Assembly: GCA_910584805.1 (NCBI GenBank)
Contig: CAJUCB010000003.1
Span: 8,827-24,978, forward strand
Direction: 5' to 3'
DNA length: 16,152 bases
From: an uncultured Oscillospiraceae bacterium
GTDB taxonomy: Bacteria > Bacillota > Clostridia > Oscillospirales > Oscillospiraceae
Part shown: one piece after another, positions 1 to 6,060 of the stretch
Numbering within the stretch: the first letter of the stretch is position 1
How the letters are laid out: each line of letters begins with the position of its first letter
Translations under genes and position numbers: made by a program
Notes under the pieces: model-generated
The model's database searches: none
Told to the model about the DNA's origin: nothing
What the model saw: only the letters and a program-made list of their open reading frames with translations

Positions 1-214
1 CCGTCAGGACCCCGTACACCGCGATGGCGATGGTGGGCTTGAGAGGGTCCTCCAACTCCGTGGCCAGCTCCGCGGCGATGGAGCCCACGGTAATGCCTGT
101 GATATAGTCAAAGGCATCCAGCTGGGCAATCTGCCGGTGGCCCATGAGCTTGGCCACCACGAACATATAAATAAATGAGAAGAGCGACATCAGCGCTGTA
201 TAGATCAAATCCAA
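1..214 (-). CDS. DUF421 / YetF-like membrane protein, N-terminal part (runs off window)
   Basis: This is the first 71 codons of a protein that continues past the left edge. The translation begins with a hydrophobic helix, then reads VAKLMGHRQIAQLDAFDYI, TGITVGSIAAELATELEDP and a second hydrophobic stretch. The KLMG-RQIAQLD-FDY-ITGITVGSIAAE pattern is typical of the DUF421 (YetF/YrbG-like) family of membrane proteins, whose molecular role is poorly defined. I place the start at a TTG (212-214) because AGGAGG lies 8 bases upstream. The nearest in-frame ATG is at 188-190, inside the first membrane helix and without a ribosome site. A possible promoter overlaps the terminator of the gene upstream. 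Family assignment is fairly secure from the N-terminus alone; the start codon is less certain. Confidence 0.72.
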   Translation of the reverse strand, partial: MDLIYTALMSLFSFIYMFVVAKLMGHRQIAQLDAFDYITGITVGSIAAELATELEDPLKPTIAIAVYGVLT

Positions 215-258
215 AACGATCCCCTCCTTTCCCTCTAGGATTTCCCTGGACTGAGAAA

Positions 259-287
259 AATATATCCCTTTGTCCATCCCAAAACAA
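259..287 (-). promoter_or_regulatory. possible sigma-A promoter for the DUF421 gene
   Basis: On the minus strand TTGTTT (282-287) and TATATT (259-264) are separated by 17 bases and lie about 45 bases upstream of the proposed TTG start. The -10 matches 5 of 6 consensus positions but the -35 only about half. The -35 overlaps the T-rich tail of the preceding terminator. Confidence 0.38.
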
Positions 288-332
288 GGAGAGCGGCCGG
301 CGCTGGTCTCCCCCAGCCGCCGGCCGCTCTCT
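281..332 (-). terminator. Rho-independent terminator after the DUF6440 gene
   Basis: A 13-bp perfect GC-rich stem pairs 290-302 with 318-330, and an inner CTGG/CCAG (303-306 with 313-316) extends it. Read on the minus strand it is followed by CTTGTTTT, an interrupted T-tract. It sits just downstream of the small gene at 344-538. No T-tract follows on the plus strand, so it is oriented minus. Confidence 0.62.
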
Positions 333-343
333 GTGATCTCACA

Positions 344-538
344 TTAGTGTTCAAGAGCCTCGTCCTTCTTCTTCGTCACCACCAGAGTACCGTCCGCGTT
401 GTACAACGGGGTGAATCCACCAAAGTCACTAAACAGGTAATTCACACCGGTCTCCCAGTCCACCAAATGCCGCAGAGCCATGGCAGAACCTTTGACAAAA
501 TGGATCTCAAAACGATTTTCTTCTCTATCTTTCATCAT
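344..538 (-). CDS. small DUF6440 family protein (64 aa)
   Basis: This encodes a 64-residue soluble protein with no signal peptide or membrane segment. The core, LVDWETGVNYLF followed by GGFTPLYNADG and a short basic/acidic tail, resembles the DUF6440 family: a short beta-rich domain with a V/LVD-x-ETGVNYL motif and a G-x-TPL-D-G motif. Its function is unknown. GGAGG stands 5 bases before the ATG at 536-538; a second ATG follows immediately (533-535). It lies 25 bp downstream of the XRE-regulator gene on the same strand with no terminator between, so the two are probably co-transcribed, and a strong hairpin terminator follows. Family recognition rests on motif memory; no role beyond possible co-regulation can be inferred. 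Confidence 0.72.
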   Translation of the reverse strand: MMKDREENRFEIHFVKGSAMALRHLVDWETGVNYLFSDFGGFTPLYNADGTLVVTKKKDEALEH

Positions 539-563
539 GTTTTCCTCCCAGTTTACACACTTT

Positions 564-1139
564 TTACTTCATCAAAAAGAGCATCAGCCCCGCCACGGCT
601 CCCGCAAAGGCCGTAAAAGCCGCGACCACGAATACCTTCTGATAGGGGCGCTTTCCCCGCTCTTCGGCCTTTTCCAGCTCGTCCAGCTGCCGGCCCTCAG
701 AGAACGCCACGATTTCACGGTAGGTCTGGACGTCATGGAGCTTCTTCTGCTTCTCCACCCGGTTGGCAAAATACAGCCCGACGAGCCAGAGCGCAACCCA
801 TAAAATCGTCCCTGGCGTGCCTAGATAGAGCACCATGGGCACCGCCGCCGCCACCGTCAAGAGGAGCAGTATGGCAAAGATTGTGCCATCTCGGTTGAAG
901 GTCTTGATGTCCTCTTGCTTGATCTGTTCTTTCATTTCTTCCAAATCTCCTTTCACCAAAGTATCCAGAGAAACCTGAAAAAGGGAACTGAGCAGCAGCA
1001 GGCTTTTCACATCCGGGTAGCTCCTGTCATTCTCCCAGTTGGAGATGGTCTGGCGTGTGACATATATCTTCTCCGCCAGCTCATCCTGGGTCAGAGCCGC
1101 CTGGCTCCTGTACTTTTTGATCTGTTCGCTAAATTCCAT
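564..1139 (-). CDS. membrane-anchored XRE-family transcriptional regulator (191 aa)
   Basis: Residues 1-62 form a Cro/C1-type helix-turn-helix; LTQDELAEKIYVTRQTISNW spans the two core helices and is very typical of Firmicutes XRE regulators. A short charged linker follows, then hydrophobic segments at about 86-106, 109-125 and 168-189, so the DNA-binding domain is probably tethered to the cytoplasmic face of the membrane. The signal sensed is unknown. I chose the ATG at 1137-1139 because AAGGAGG lies 9 bases upstream and the HTH starts there. The longer in-frame extension to 1232 has no family resemblance and would run through the operator-like dyads. It heads a two-gene unit with the DUF6440 gene and is divergent from the aminotransferase. 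Two near-identical 11-bp dyads upstream (1186-1196, 1222-1232) suggest autoregulation. Confidence 0.88.
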   Translation of the reverse strand: MEFSEQIKKYRSQAALTQDELAEKIYVTRQTISNWENDRSYPDVKSLLLLSSLFQVSLDTLVKGDLEEMKEQIKQEDIKTFNRDGTIFAILLLLTVAAAVPMVLYLGTPGTILWVALWLVGLYFANRVEKQKKLHDVQTYREIVAFSEGRQLDELEKAEERGKRPYQKVFVVAAFTAFAGAVAGLMLFLMK

Positions 1140-1185
1140 TTTTCTTGTCCTCCTTTGGCTCCCAGCATAGCTGTTTGGGCCAGAT

Positions 1186-1196
1186 TTGTCTATCAA
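1186..1196. promoter_or_regulatory. operator-like dyad 1 upstream of the XRE regulator
   Basis: TTGTCTATCAA is an imperfect palindrome (TTG-N5-CAA). It matches dyad 2 at 10 of 11 positions when dyad 2 is read on the other strand. It lies about 47 bp upstream of the regulator start. Binding by that regulator is an inference from position and symmetry. Confidence 0.42.
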
Positions 1197-1221
1197 ACCT
1201 ATTTTACATCCGGTTTTTCCC

Positions 1222-1232
1222 TTGATACACAA
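1222..1232. promoter_or_regulatory. operator-like dyad 2 upstream of the XRE regulator
   Basis: TTGATACACAA reads TTGTGTATCAA on the minus strand and so repeats dyad 1 with one mismatch, in opposite orientation, centres 36 bp apart. Flanking CC/GG extends this dyad to 15 bp (1220-1234). A direct repeat TTTTACATC (1202-1210 and 1237-1245) has nearly the same period. Confidence 0.42.
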
Positions 1233-1301
1233 GGACTTTTACATCATCTCACCATTTCTGTGCCTCGCCCCCCAGCCGGTAGAACATTCCGAAATGAGCG
1301 A

Positions 1302-1330
1302 TTGACAAGCGCCGCCGTAAATCGTACAAT
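1302..1330 (+). promoter_or_regulatory. sigma-A promoter of the aminotransferase gene
   Basis: TTGACA (1302-1307), a 17-base spacer and TACAAT (1325-1330) give a nearly perfect housekeeping promoter. The start of transcription is expected near 1337, leaving a leader of about 47 bases before the ATG. Confidence 0.82.
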
Positions 1331-1371
1331 GGGGACAGCGACATGAGGGAACGGAATCCCTGCAAATTATT

Positions 1372-1376
1372 GGAGG
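1372..1376 (+). promoter_or_regulatory. ribosome binding site deciding the aminotransferase start
   Basis: GGAGG is 7 bases before the ATG at 1384 but only 1 base before the in-frame GTG at 1378. This rules in favour of the ATG. Confidence 0.8.
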
Positions 1377-1383
1377 TGTGGAA

Positions 1384-2577
1384 ATGAAATTTTCCAGCAA
1401 AGTAAAAAAGTGCTCGCTCTCCCCGATGCGTAAATTTCACCCCTACGCTGTGGCCGCCCAGGAGAAGGGCCGTAAGATCTATCACCTGAACATCGGCCAG
1501 CCTGATATTGAGACGCCGCCCCAGTACTTTGAGGCCGTGCGTAACTTCCAGCTCCCAGTGTTGGAGTACGCCCCCTCCCCCGGTATGCCGGAGCTCATCG
1601 ACGCCATTCAGGACTACTACGCCAAGCTGAACATGAACTTCGCCAAGGATGAAATCCTCATCACCACCGGCGGCAGTGAGGCCCTCTCCATCGTGCTTCA
1701 GTGCATCCTAGATGACGGGGACGAGATTCTCATCCCCGAACCCTTCTATCCCAACTACAGCACCATGGTCAACACCACCGGCGCTTCCATCCACCCCATC
1801 CCCACGTCTCCCGAAGAGGGATACCACTACGCCGACCGGGCTAAGATCGAGGCAGAGATCAACGAACACACCCGGGCCATCATCTGCACCAACCCCGGCA
1901 ACCCCACCGGCGTGGTCCTCACCCCGGAGGAGCAGCGGCTCATGTGTGACATCGCCAAGGAACATGACCTGTTCATCATCGGTGACGAGGCCTATCGTGA
2001 GTTCGTCTACGCCGGGGAGCCCCTGCAATCCTTTGGCGAGTATGCCGACGCGGCAGAAAACGTGGTGGTCATCGACACCGTGTCCAAGCGTTTCTCCGCC
2101 TGCGGCGCCCGTATCGGCTGCATCCTCACCCGGAACCACGAGCTCCTAGCCGAGGCTATGAAATATTGCCAGGCCCGTCTCTCTGTGGCCACCCTGGACC
2201 AGGTGGCCTCTGCCGCCCTGTACAACGTGGGGCCGGAGTATTTCGCCGCCGTCCGGGATGAGTATAAACGCCGCCGGGACACCGTGGTGGAAAAGCTCCA
2301 AAAAATCCCCGGCGTGGTATGCACCTGCCCCAAGGGCGCCTTCTATCTCATGGCCGCCCTGCCGGTGGACGATGCCGACAGCTTCCAGCAGTGGCTGCTG
2401 GAAGAGTTTGAGGACAAGGGTGACACCGTGATGTTCGCCCCCGGTGAACCCTTCTACGGCACCCCCGGTAAGGGTAAGAATGAAATCCGTATTGCCTACG
2501 TACTCAAGCAGGCCGACCTGGAACGGGCCATGGACCTGCTGGCCCTGGGCATCGAAGCTTACAACAAGAGAACGTAA
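1384..2577 (+). CDS. pyridoxal phosphate-dependent class I/II aminotransferase (397 aa)
   Basis: This is a fold-type I aminotransferase, transferring an amino group between an amino acid and a 2-oxoacid with PLP in the cytosol. Visible landmarks: the TTGGSEAL cofactor-phosphate loop (about 94-101), the TNPGNPTG motif (169-176), GDEAY (200-204) whose Asp contacts the pyridine nitrogen, and DTVSKRFSACGARIGC (231-246) where K235 should form the Schiff base. A C-terminal Arg in NEIRIAY would bind the substrate carboxylate. Length is normal for the aspartate/aromatic aminotransferase group; exact substrate cannot be read from sequence. It is monocistronic, with a strong promoter upstream and a bidirectional terminator downstream. 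It converges on the 2-oxoacid:ferredoxin oxidoreductase operon, which also handles 2-oxoacids; any functional link is only suggestive. Confidence 0.92.
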   Translation: MKFSSKVKKCSLSPMRKFHPYAVAAQEKGRKIYHLNIGQPDIETPPQYFEAVRNFQLPVLEYAPSPGMPELIDAIQDYYAKLNMNFAKDEILITTGGSEALSIVLQCILDDGDEILIPEPFYPNYSTMVNTTGASIHPIPTSPEEGYHYADRAKIEAEINEHTRAIICTNPGNPTGVVLTPEEQRLMCDIAKEHDLFIIGDEAYREFVYAGEPLQSFGEYADAAENVVVIDTVSKRFSACGARIGCILTRNHELLAEAMKYCQARLSVATLDQVASAALYNVGPEYFAAVRDEYKRRRDTVVEKLQKIPGVVCTCPKGAFYLMAALPVDDADSFQQWLLEEFEDKGDTVMFAPGEPFYGTPGKGKNEIRIAYVLKQADLERAMDLLALGIEAYNKRT

Positions 2578-2596
2578 TCTCTTCTACATCCACTGC

Positions 2597-2641
2597 AAAA
2601 ACCGCCACTTCGTTGCAAACGTAACGAAGTGGCGGCTTTTC
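2597..2641. terminator. bidirectional Rho-independent terminator between convergent genes
   Basis: A perfect 13-bp stem (2602-2614 with 2623-2635) and an 8-base loop are flanked by a run of five A on the left and four T on the right. It can therefore terminate both the aminotransferase (+) and the por operon (-). Confidence 0.9.
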
Positions 2642-2665
2642 TGTTGCGTGGAAGGGTTCCCAGCC

Positions 2666-3604
2666 TCAGCCCTGGCACTTGGTCAGGAGCTTCTCCCAGT
2701 TTTCATCCACGTTGTGCTGGGTCTCCTCAATCATCCACTCATTGCCCGGCTTGAACATGTGGCGGAAACGGCCTTGGAGGCGGAGGTACTCCTCCACCGG
2801 ACGCTTCTTCTTGGGCTCATAGCTCAGCCGCCATACGCCGTTCTCCACCTCAAAGAGGGGCCACACGCAGGTTTCCACCGCCAAATTGCAGATTTCCGGC
2901 AGCTTCTCCGTGGGATACTCCCAGCCTCGGGGGCAGGGCGCCATTACATTGAGAAAGCTGGGGCCTGGGGTGTAGATGGCTTTCTTGGCCTTGGTGTACA
3001 GGTCCCGGAAATTGCCGATGAAAGTGGTCTGGGCCACATAGGGGACATTGTGGGCGGCGATGATATCCGTCAGGTTCTTCTTATTCTGCTTCTTGCCGGG
3101 AATCTCCGACCCCACCGGGGAGGTGGTGGCATTGGCAAAGCGGGGGGTAGAGGAGGCCCGCTGGATGCCGGTATTCATATAGGCCTCGTTGTCATAGCAC
3201 ACATAGGTCAGGTCATGGCCCCGCTCCATCGCGCCGGAAAGGGACTGGAACCCGATGTCGTAGGTGCCGCCGTCGCCGCCGAAGGTGATGAACTTCACCG
3301 TACCGTCGATCTTCCCCTTCCGTTTCAGGGCGTTGTAGGCAGCCTCTACACCGGAAAGGCTGGCCCCGGCACTTTCAAAGGCGGTATGGATGTAGCTGTC
3401 CTCATACGCCGTATAGGGGTAAAGGAAGGAGCTGACCTCCAAGCAGCCGGTGGCGTTGCCCACCACGGCCCGGTCCTCCTCCCGCAGGGCCCGGAGGACC
3501 CCCCGCACGGCGATCCCCGCCCCGCAGCCGGCGCAGAGCCGGTGGCCAGGGGCAAAGCGCTCCTTTTTTTCCAGCGTGTGTTTGAAATGATAGGTTCGTT
3601 CCAT
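2666..3604 (-). CDS. porB: 2-oxoacid:ferredoxin oxidoreductase, beta subunit (TPP-binding, 312 aa)
   Basis: This is the thiamine-pyrophosphate subunit of a four-subunit pyruvate/2-oxoacid:ferredoxin oxidoreductase, which reversibly converts a 2-oxoacid plus CoA to acyl-CoA, CO2 and reduced ferredoxin. Cysteines C24 and C27 (LCAGCGAG), C54 (ATGCLE) and C224 (APCPRGW) match the ligands of the proximal 4Fe-4S cluster. GGDGG (109-113) through NEAYMNTG (139-146) is the TPP/Mg signature. Length is typical for a separate beta chain. It is the last gene of the operon, starting 6 bp after porA stops, and is followed by the shared terminator at 2597-2641. The POR type fits best, but 2-oxobutyrate or branched-chain 2-oxoacids remain possible substrates given the isoleucine-type T-box upstream. 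Confidence 0.92.
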   Translation of the reverse strand: MERTYHFKHTLEKKERFAPGHRLCAGCGAGIAVRGVLRALREEDRAVVGNATGCLEVSSFLYPYTAYEDSYIHTAFESAGASLSGVEAAYNALKRKGKIDGTVKFITFGGDGGTYDIGFQSLSGAMERGHDLTYVCYDNEAYMNTGIQRASSTPRFANATTSPVGSEIPGKKQNKKNLTDIIAAHNVPYVAQTTFIGNFRDLYTKAKKAIYTPGPSFLNVMAPCPRGWEYPTEKLPEICNLAVETCVWPLFEVENGVWRLSYEPKKKRPVEEYLRLQGRFRHMFKPGNEWMIEETQHNVDENWEKLLTKCQG

Positions 3605-3610
3605 GGTCGC

Positions 3611-4792
3611 TTACCCCCTCTGTCCCAAGTGCGTATAGGTGGGGCCCAGGTCCCCCCCGGCGGCGATTTCCGCCAGACGGTCATAGACCCCCATAAAATG
3701 TTCCGGGGTGATATCCCGCCCGCCCAAACCGTAGACATAACCCACGGTACGGGGGCGATGCTCCAAGTCATACAGGGCCGCCCGAACCTCCGCAAAGAGG
3801 GGGCCCCCCTGGGCAGAAAAGCTCTCGGCCTTATCCATGATCGCCAGGGCCTTGACGTGCTGTAAGGCCTGGGCCAACTCCTCCGCCGGGAAGGGGCGGA
3901 ACACCCGAATCTTCACCAAGCCTGCCTGAATGCCTTTTTCCCGGAGCAGGTCCACCGCCATTTTTGCGGTGCCAGCGCTGGAACCAATGAGAACCAGAGC
4001 CAGCTCCGCGTCCTCCATCCGGTATTCCTCAAAGAGGCCGTATTTGCGCCCGGTGAGGGCCTCAAACTGTTCAGCCACTTCCAGAATACGTTTCTTGGCC
4101 CCCTTCATGGCCTCCGCCTGCTGAACCTTGTGCTCCATATAGTGGCAGCCCAGGTCATAGGGGCCGATGGCCAGGGGGTTTTCTTTTTTCAATAAGTAGT
4201 TCTCCGGGGTATACTCCCCTACGAAGTCCTTCACGGACTGCTCGTCCAGGAGGGTAATGTTCTCCAAGGCATGGCTGGTGATGAAGCCATCCTGGCAGAC
4301 CATCACCGGCAGACGCACCTCGGGGTGCTCCCCAATGGGCATGGCCTGTAGGAAGTTGTCATAGGCCTCCTGGTTGTTCTCGGCATAAATTTGAATCCAA
4401 CCCGCGTCCCGGATTCCCATAGAGTCGGAGTGGTCGTTGTTGATGTTGATGGGCCCTGACAGCGCCCGGTTCACACAGGCCAAGGTGATGGGCAGGCGGC
4501 TGGAAGAGGCCACATACATCATCTCATACATCAAGGCCAAGCCGCAGGAGGAGGTAGCTGTCACCGAGCGGGCCCCGGCGGCCTGGGCACCGATGCAGGC
4601 GGACATAGAGCTGTGCTCCGATTCCACTGGCACGAACTCGGTGTTTACCTCACCGTTGGCCACATACTGGGCAAAATATTGGGGAATCTCCGTGGAGGGG
4701 GTGATGGGGAAAGCCGCCATCACGTCAGGGTCGATCTGTTTCATGGCAAAGGCGATGGCCTCGTTGCCGGAGAGACGGTCGTTGTAATTCAT
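3611..4792 (-). CDS. porA: 2-oxoacid:ferredoxin oxidoreductase, alpha subunit (393 aa)
   Basis: This is the alpha chain, combining the pyrimidine-binding domain (PITPSTEI at 29-36, with the conserved Thr near the substrate) and the transketolase C-terminal-like domain (from about 245). The stretch ALSGPININNDHSDSMG and the following GWIQIYAENNQEAYDN are close to clostridial and Moorella-type POR alpha subunits. Its length of about 390 residues is the family norm. The ATG overlaps the TGA of porD (ATGA, 4789-4792), implying translational coupling and stoichiometric synthesis. With porG, porD and porB it should form the cytosolic heterotetramer. Orthologues are usually labelled pyruvate oxidoreductase; the substrate here is not proved by sequence. 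Confidence 0.93.
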   Translation of the reverse strand: MNYNDRLSGNEAIAFAMKQIDPDVMAAFPITPSTEIPQYFAQYVANGEVNTEFVPVESEHSSMSACIGAQAAGARSVTATSSCGLALMYEMMYVASSSRLPITLACVNRALSGPININNDHSDSMGIRDAGWIQIYAENNQEAYDNFLQAMPIGEHPEVRLPVMVCQDGFITSHALENITLLDEQSVKDFVGEYTPENYLLKKENPLAIGPYDLGCHYMEHKVQQAEAMKGAKKRILEVAEQFEALTGRKYGLFEEYRMEDAELALVLIGSSAGTAKMAVDLLREKGIQAGLVKIRVFRPFPAEELAQALQHVKALAIMDKAESFSAQGGPLFAEVRAALYDLEHRPRTVGYVYGLGGRDITPEHFMGVYDRLAEIAAGGDLGPTYTHLGQRG

Positions 4793-5097
4793 AGCTGTCC
4801 ACCCTCCTTCATGGTGATGGCGTCGAAGGGGCAGACCTCCGCGCAGATACCGCAGCCCTTACAGTGTTCATAGTCGATGCCCGCTAGGTTCCCCTGCTCC
4901 ACTGGCAGGGAGCTGTCCGGACAGTAGGGCACACACAGGAGACATTGGCGGCACTTCTCCTGGTCCAGCACCGGGGTATTGGTCCGCCAAGCTCCGGTGT
5001 TCACCAGTTTAGAGGTAGCAGGCTCGAAAATCTCGCCGCCTAAGGTCATCTCCTGCCAGGTGCTGTGTTCGTTGATATCCTTTGCTCTCAAACTCAT
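4789..5097 (-). CDS. porD: 2-oxoacid:ferredoxin oxidoreductase, delta subunit (2x[4Fe-4S] ferredoxin, 102 aa)
   Basis: This is the electron-exit subunit. Two classical cysteine motifs are intact: C49-x2-C52-x2-C55-x3-CP and C79-x2-C82-x2-C85-x3-CP, each with the Pro typical of bacterial ferredoxin-type clusters. The N-terminal 45 residues (SWxE-type region, PATSKLVNTGAWRTNTPVL) match the usual PorD extension that docks on the complex. I chose the ATG at 5095-5097, where the start overlaps the porG stop (ATGA) and where the PorD-like sequence begins. An upstream in-frame ATG at 5118 adds only a glycine-rich heptapeptide that duplicates porG coding sequence. GGAGG lies about 10 bases before the chosen start. 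Confidence 0.93.
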   Translation of the reverse strand: MSLRAKDINEHSTWQEMTLGGEIFEPATSKLVNTGAWRTNTPVLDQEKCRQCLLCVPYCPDSSLPVEQGNLAGIDYEHCKGCGICAEVCPFDAITMKEGGQL

Positions 5098-5678
5098 CCC
5101 GCCTGCACCTCCTCCCATGCTTTCACCAGGGCAGCCATATTCCCGGCCACCACCTGGGGCTTTGTGGCAAATTTATGTTGGAAGCTCTCCTCCATGTCAC
5201 TCTTGAACTGCTGCTCCTCCAACACCCCGCTGACCTTCACCGCCGCGCTGAGCATGGGGGTGTTGGGGAAATTCTTCCCCAAGGTCTCCTCGGAGATGCG
5301 CCGGGCGTCAATGGTACATACCCGCCCCTGCCAGCCTGGGAGCTTTTGGCGAATCTCCGCCGGGGTCTTGCTGGTGTTGACGATGACCGCCCCGTGGTCT
5401 TTCAGGCCGTGGGTTACGTCCACGGTGTCCAACAGGGTCTCGTCTACCACCACCACATAGTCCGGCTGCTCAATGTTGCAGTGGACGCTGCACCGGGCGG
5501 TGCTGATGCGGTTATAGGCAGTGATGGGCGCACCCATACGCTCCGGGCCGTATTCCGGGAACCCCTGGACATAGCGCCCTGCGTGAAAGGCAGCATCTGC
5601 CAGGAGGAGGCAGGCGGTCTTTGCCCCCTGTCCGCCCCGGCCATGCCACCGAAACTCGATCAAGCCATCCTTTTTCAT
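5094..5678 (-). CDS. porG: 2-oxoacid:ferredoxin oxidoreductase, gamma subunit (194 aa)
   Basis: This is the CoA-handling gamma chain and the first gene of the operon. FRWHGRGGQGAKTACLLLAD (about 9-28) is the hallmark motif, followed by QGFPEYGPERMGAPITAYNR. Length is typical. The ATG at 5676-5678 has GGAGG 7 bases upstream. A longer in-frame reading to 5807 would run through the T-box and its terminator hairpin and is rejected. Gene order porG-porD-porA-porB matches many clostridial and archaeal four-subunit operons. Expression should depend on the T-box leader (5698-5940): if its terminator forms, none of the four genes is transcribed. Confidence 0.93.
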   Translation of the reverse strand: MKKDGLIEFRWHGRGGQGAKTACLLLADAAFHAGRYVQGFPEYGPERMGAPITAYNRISTARCSVHCNIEQPDYVVVVDETLLDTVDVTHGLKDHGAVIVNTSKTPAEIRQKLPGWQGRVCTIDARRISEETLGKNFPNTPMLSAAVKVSGVLEEQQFKSDMEESFQHKFATKPQVVAGNMAALVKAWEEVQAG

Positions 5679-5697
5679 GGTCTTACCTCCTCTGTTC

Positions 5698-5733
5698 AAA
5701 AAAAGCCTTCGTCCCTGTAAAAGGACGAAGGCT
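5698..5733 (-). terminator. regulatory terminator of the T-box leader
   Basis: An 11-bp stem (5723-5733 with 5704-5714) is followed on the minus strand by seven T (5698-5704). Its 5' arm, CUUCGUCCU, is also the 3' strand of the antiterminator, which is the expected switch. Confidence 0.93.
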
Positions 5734-5940
5734 AAAAACGCTTCGCTGTACCACCTGTTACCTGCGTACCAACATACGCGCTCCCTATAACGGGGGAACA
5801 CCGGCATAACCTACTGGGCAAACGCGGTTCGGCATGCAGCTCCGGAGGGATCTTCCCCTTTGCCTACTACCTCCGGGTTCCCACCATCCCCGGATCTCTG
5901 CGGGATTCTGCAAAGCTTACTGTCTCCATCATTGCTGTTC
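5698..5940 (-). promoter_or_regulatory. T-box riboswitch, isoleucine (AUC) specifier, controlling porGDAB
   Basis: All T-box parts can be traced on the minus strand. Stem I begins at CAGC (5937-5934), pairing GCUG (5840-5837). A kink-turn-like AAUGAU / GGA element and a GGAG/CUCC helix follow. The loop-E type AGUA (5921-5918) faces GAA (5855-5853). CUUUGC (5915-5910) pairs GCAAAG (5863-5858), and the distal hairpin is UCCGGG/CCCGGA. After GAA plus one base the specifier reads AUC (5851-5849), an Ile codon. Hairpin GCGUA/UACGC forms Stem III. The T-box core AGGUGGUACAGCGAAG (5756-5741) places UGGU (5753-5750) in a 7-base bulge between AGG/CCU and GCGAAG/CUUCGU. The variable base U fits discriminator A73, usual for tRNA-Ile. 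Uncharged tRNA-Ile should stabilise the antiterminator and turn the operon on. Confidence 0.9.
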
Positions 5941-5960
5941 TCATTGATTCTGGGCCAACG

Positions 5961-5998
5961 CACCTGAAACAGGTGGTGGTTATTGCTATTATACCACC
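5961..5998. promoter_or_regulatory. two dyads overlapping the por promoter and start site
   Basis: CACCTG-AAA-CAGGTG (5961-5975) is a perfect 15-base palindrome just downstream of the expected transcription start. GGTGGT (5975-5980) and ACCACC (5993-5998) are inverted around the -10 box. They could be a protein operator, or the first could simply be a small 5' hairpin of the leader. The symmetry is seen; the function is not established. Confidence 0.35.
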
Positions 5999-6015
5999 GC
6001 TTTTCTCCCTGTCAA
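5988..6015 (-). promoter_or_regulatory. sigma-A promoter of the T-box/porGDAB unit
   Basis: TTGACA (6010-6015) and a perfect TATAAT (5988-5993) are separated by 16 bases. Transcription should start near 5981, just before the dyad at 5961-5975 and Stem I of the T-box. Confidence 0.88.
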
Positions 6016-6060
6016 GCGGCAATTTTTCCTGTTTTTTGGGTGATGGAACGCCTGTTTTCG

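Noticed and set aside
1378..1383. GTG start for the aminotransferase two codons earlier
   Set aside because: The GGAGG would be only one base away, which is too close; the ATG at 1384 has ideal spacing.
2007..2333. Minus-strand frames within the aminotransferase gene
   Set aside because: They are shadows of a well-supported gene, with no ribosome site or domain similarity.
2444..3865. Long open frame (473 codons) on the plus strand opposite porB and porA
   Set aside because: It overlaps clear por genes on the other strand, has no ribosome site or family likeness, and is the mirror of GC-rich codon use.
5679..5807. N-terminal extension of porG
   Set aside because: It would be encoded by the T-box antiterminator and terminator; the ATG at 5678 has a perfect ribosome site and starts the conserved domain.
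5850..5852. Alternative T-box specifier GAU (Asp)
   Set aside because: It is one base out of the usual GAA-N-codon register, and the UGGU bulge pairs with A73, not the G73 usual for tRNA-Asp.
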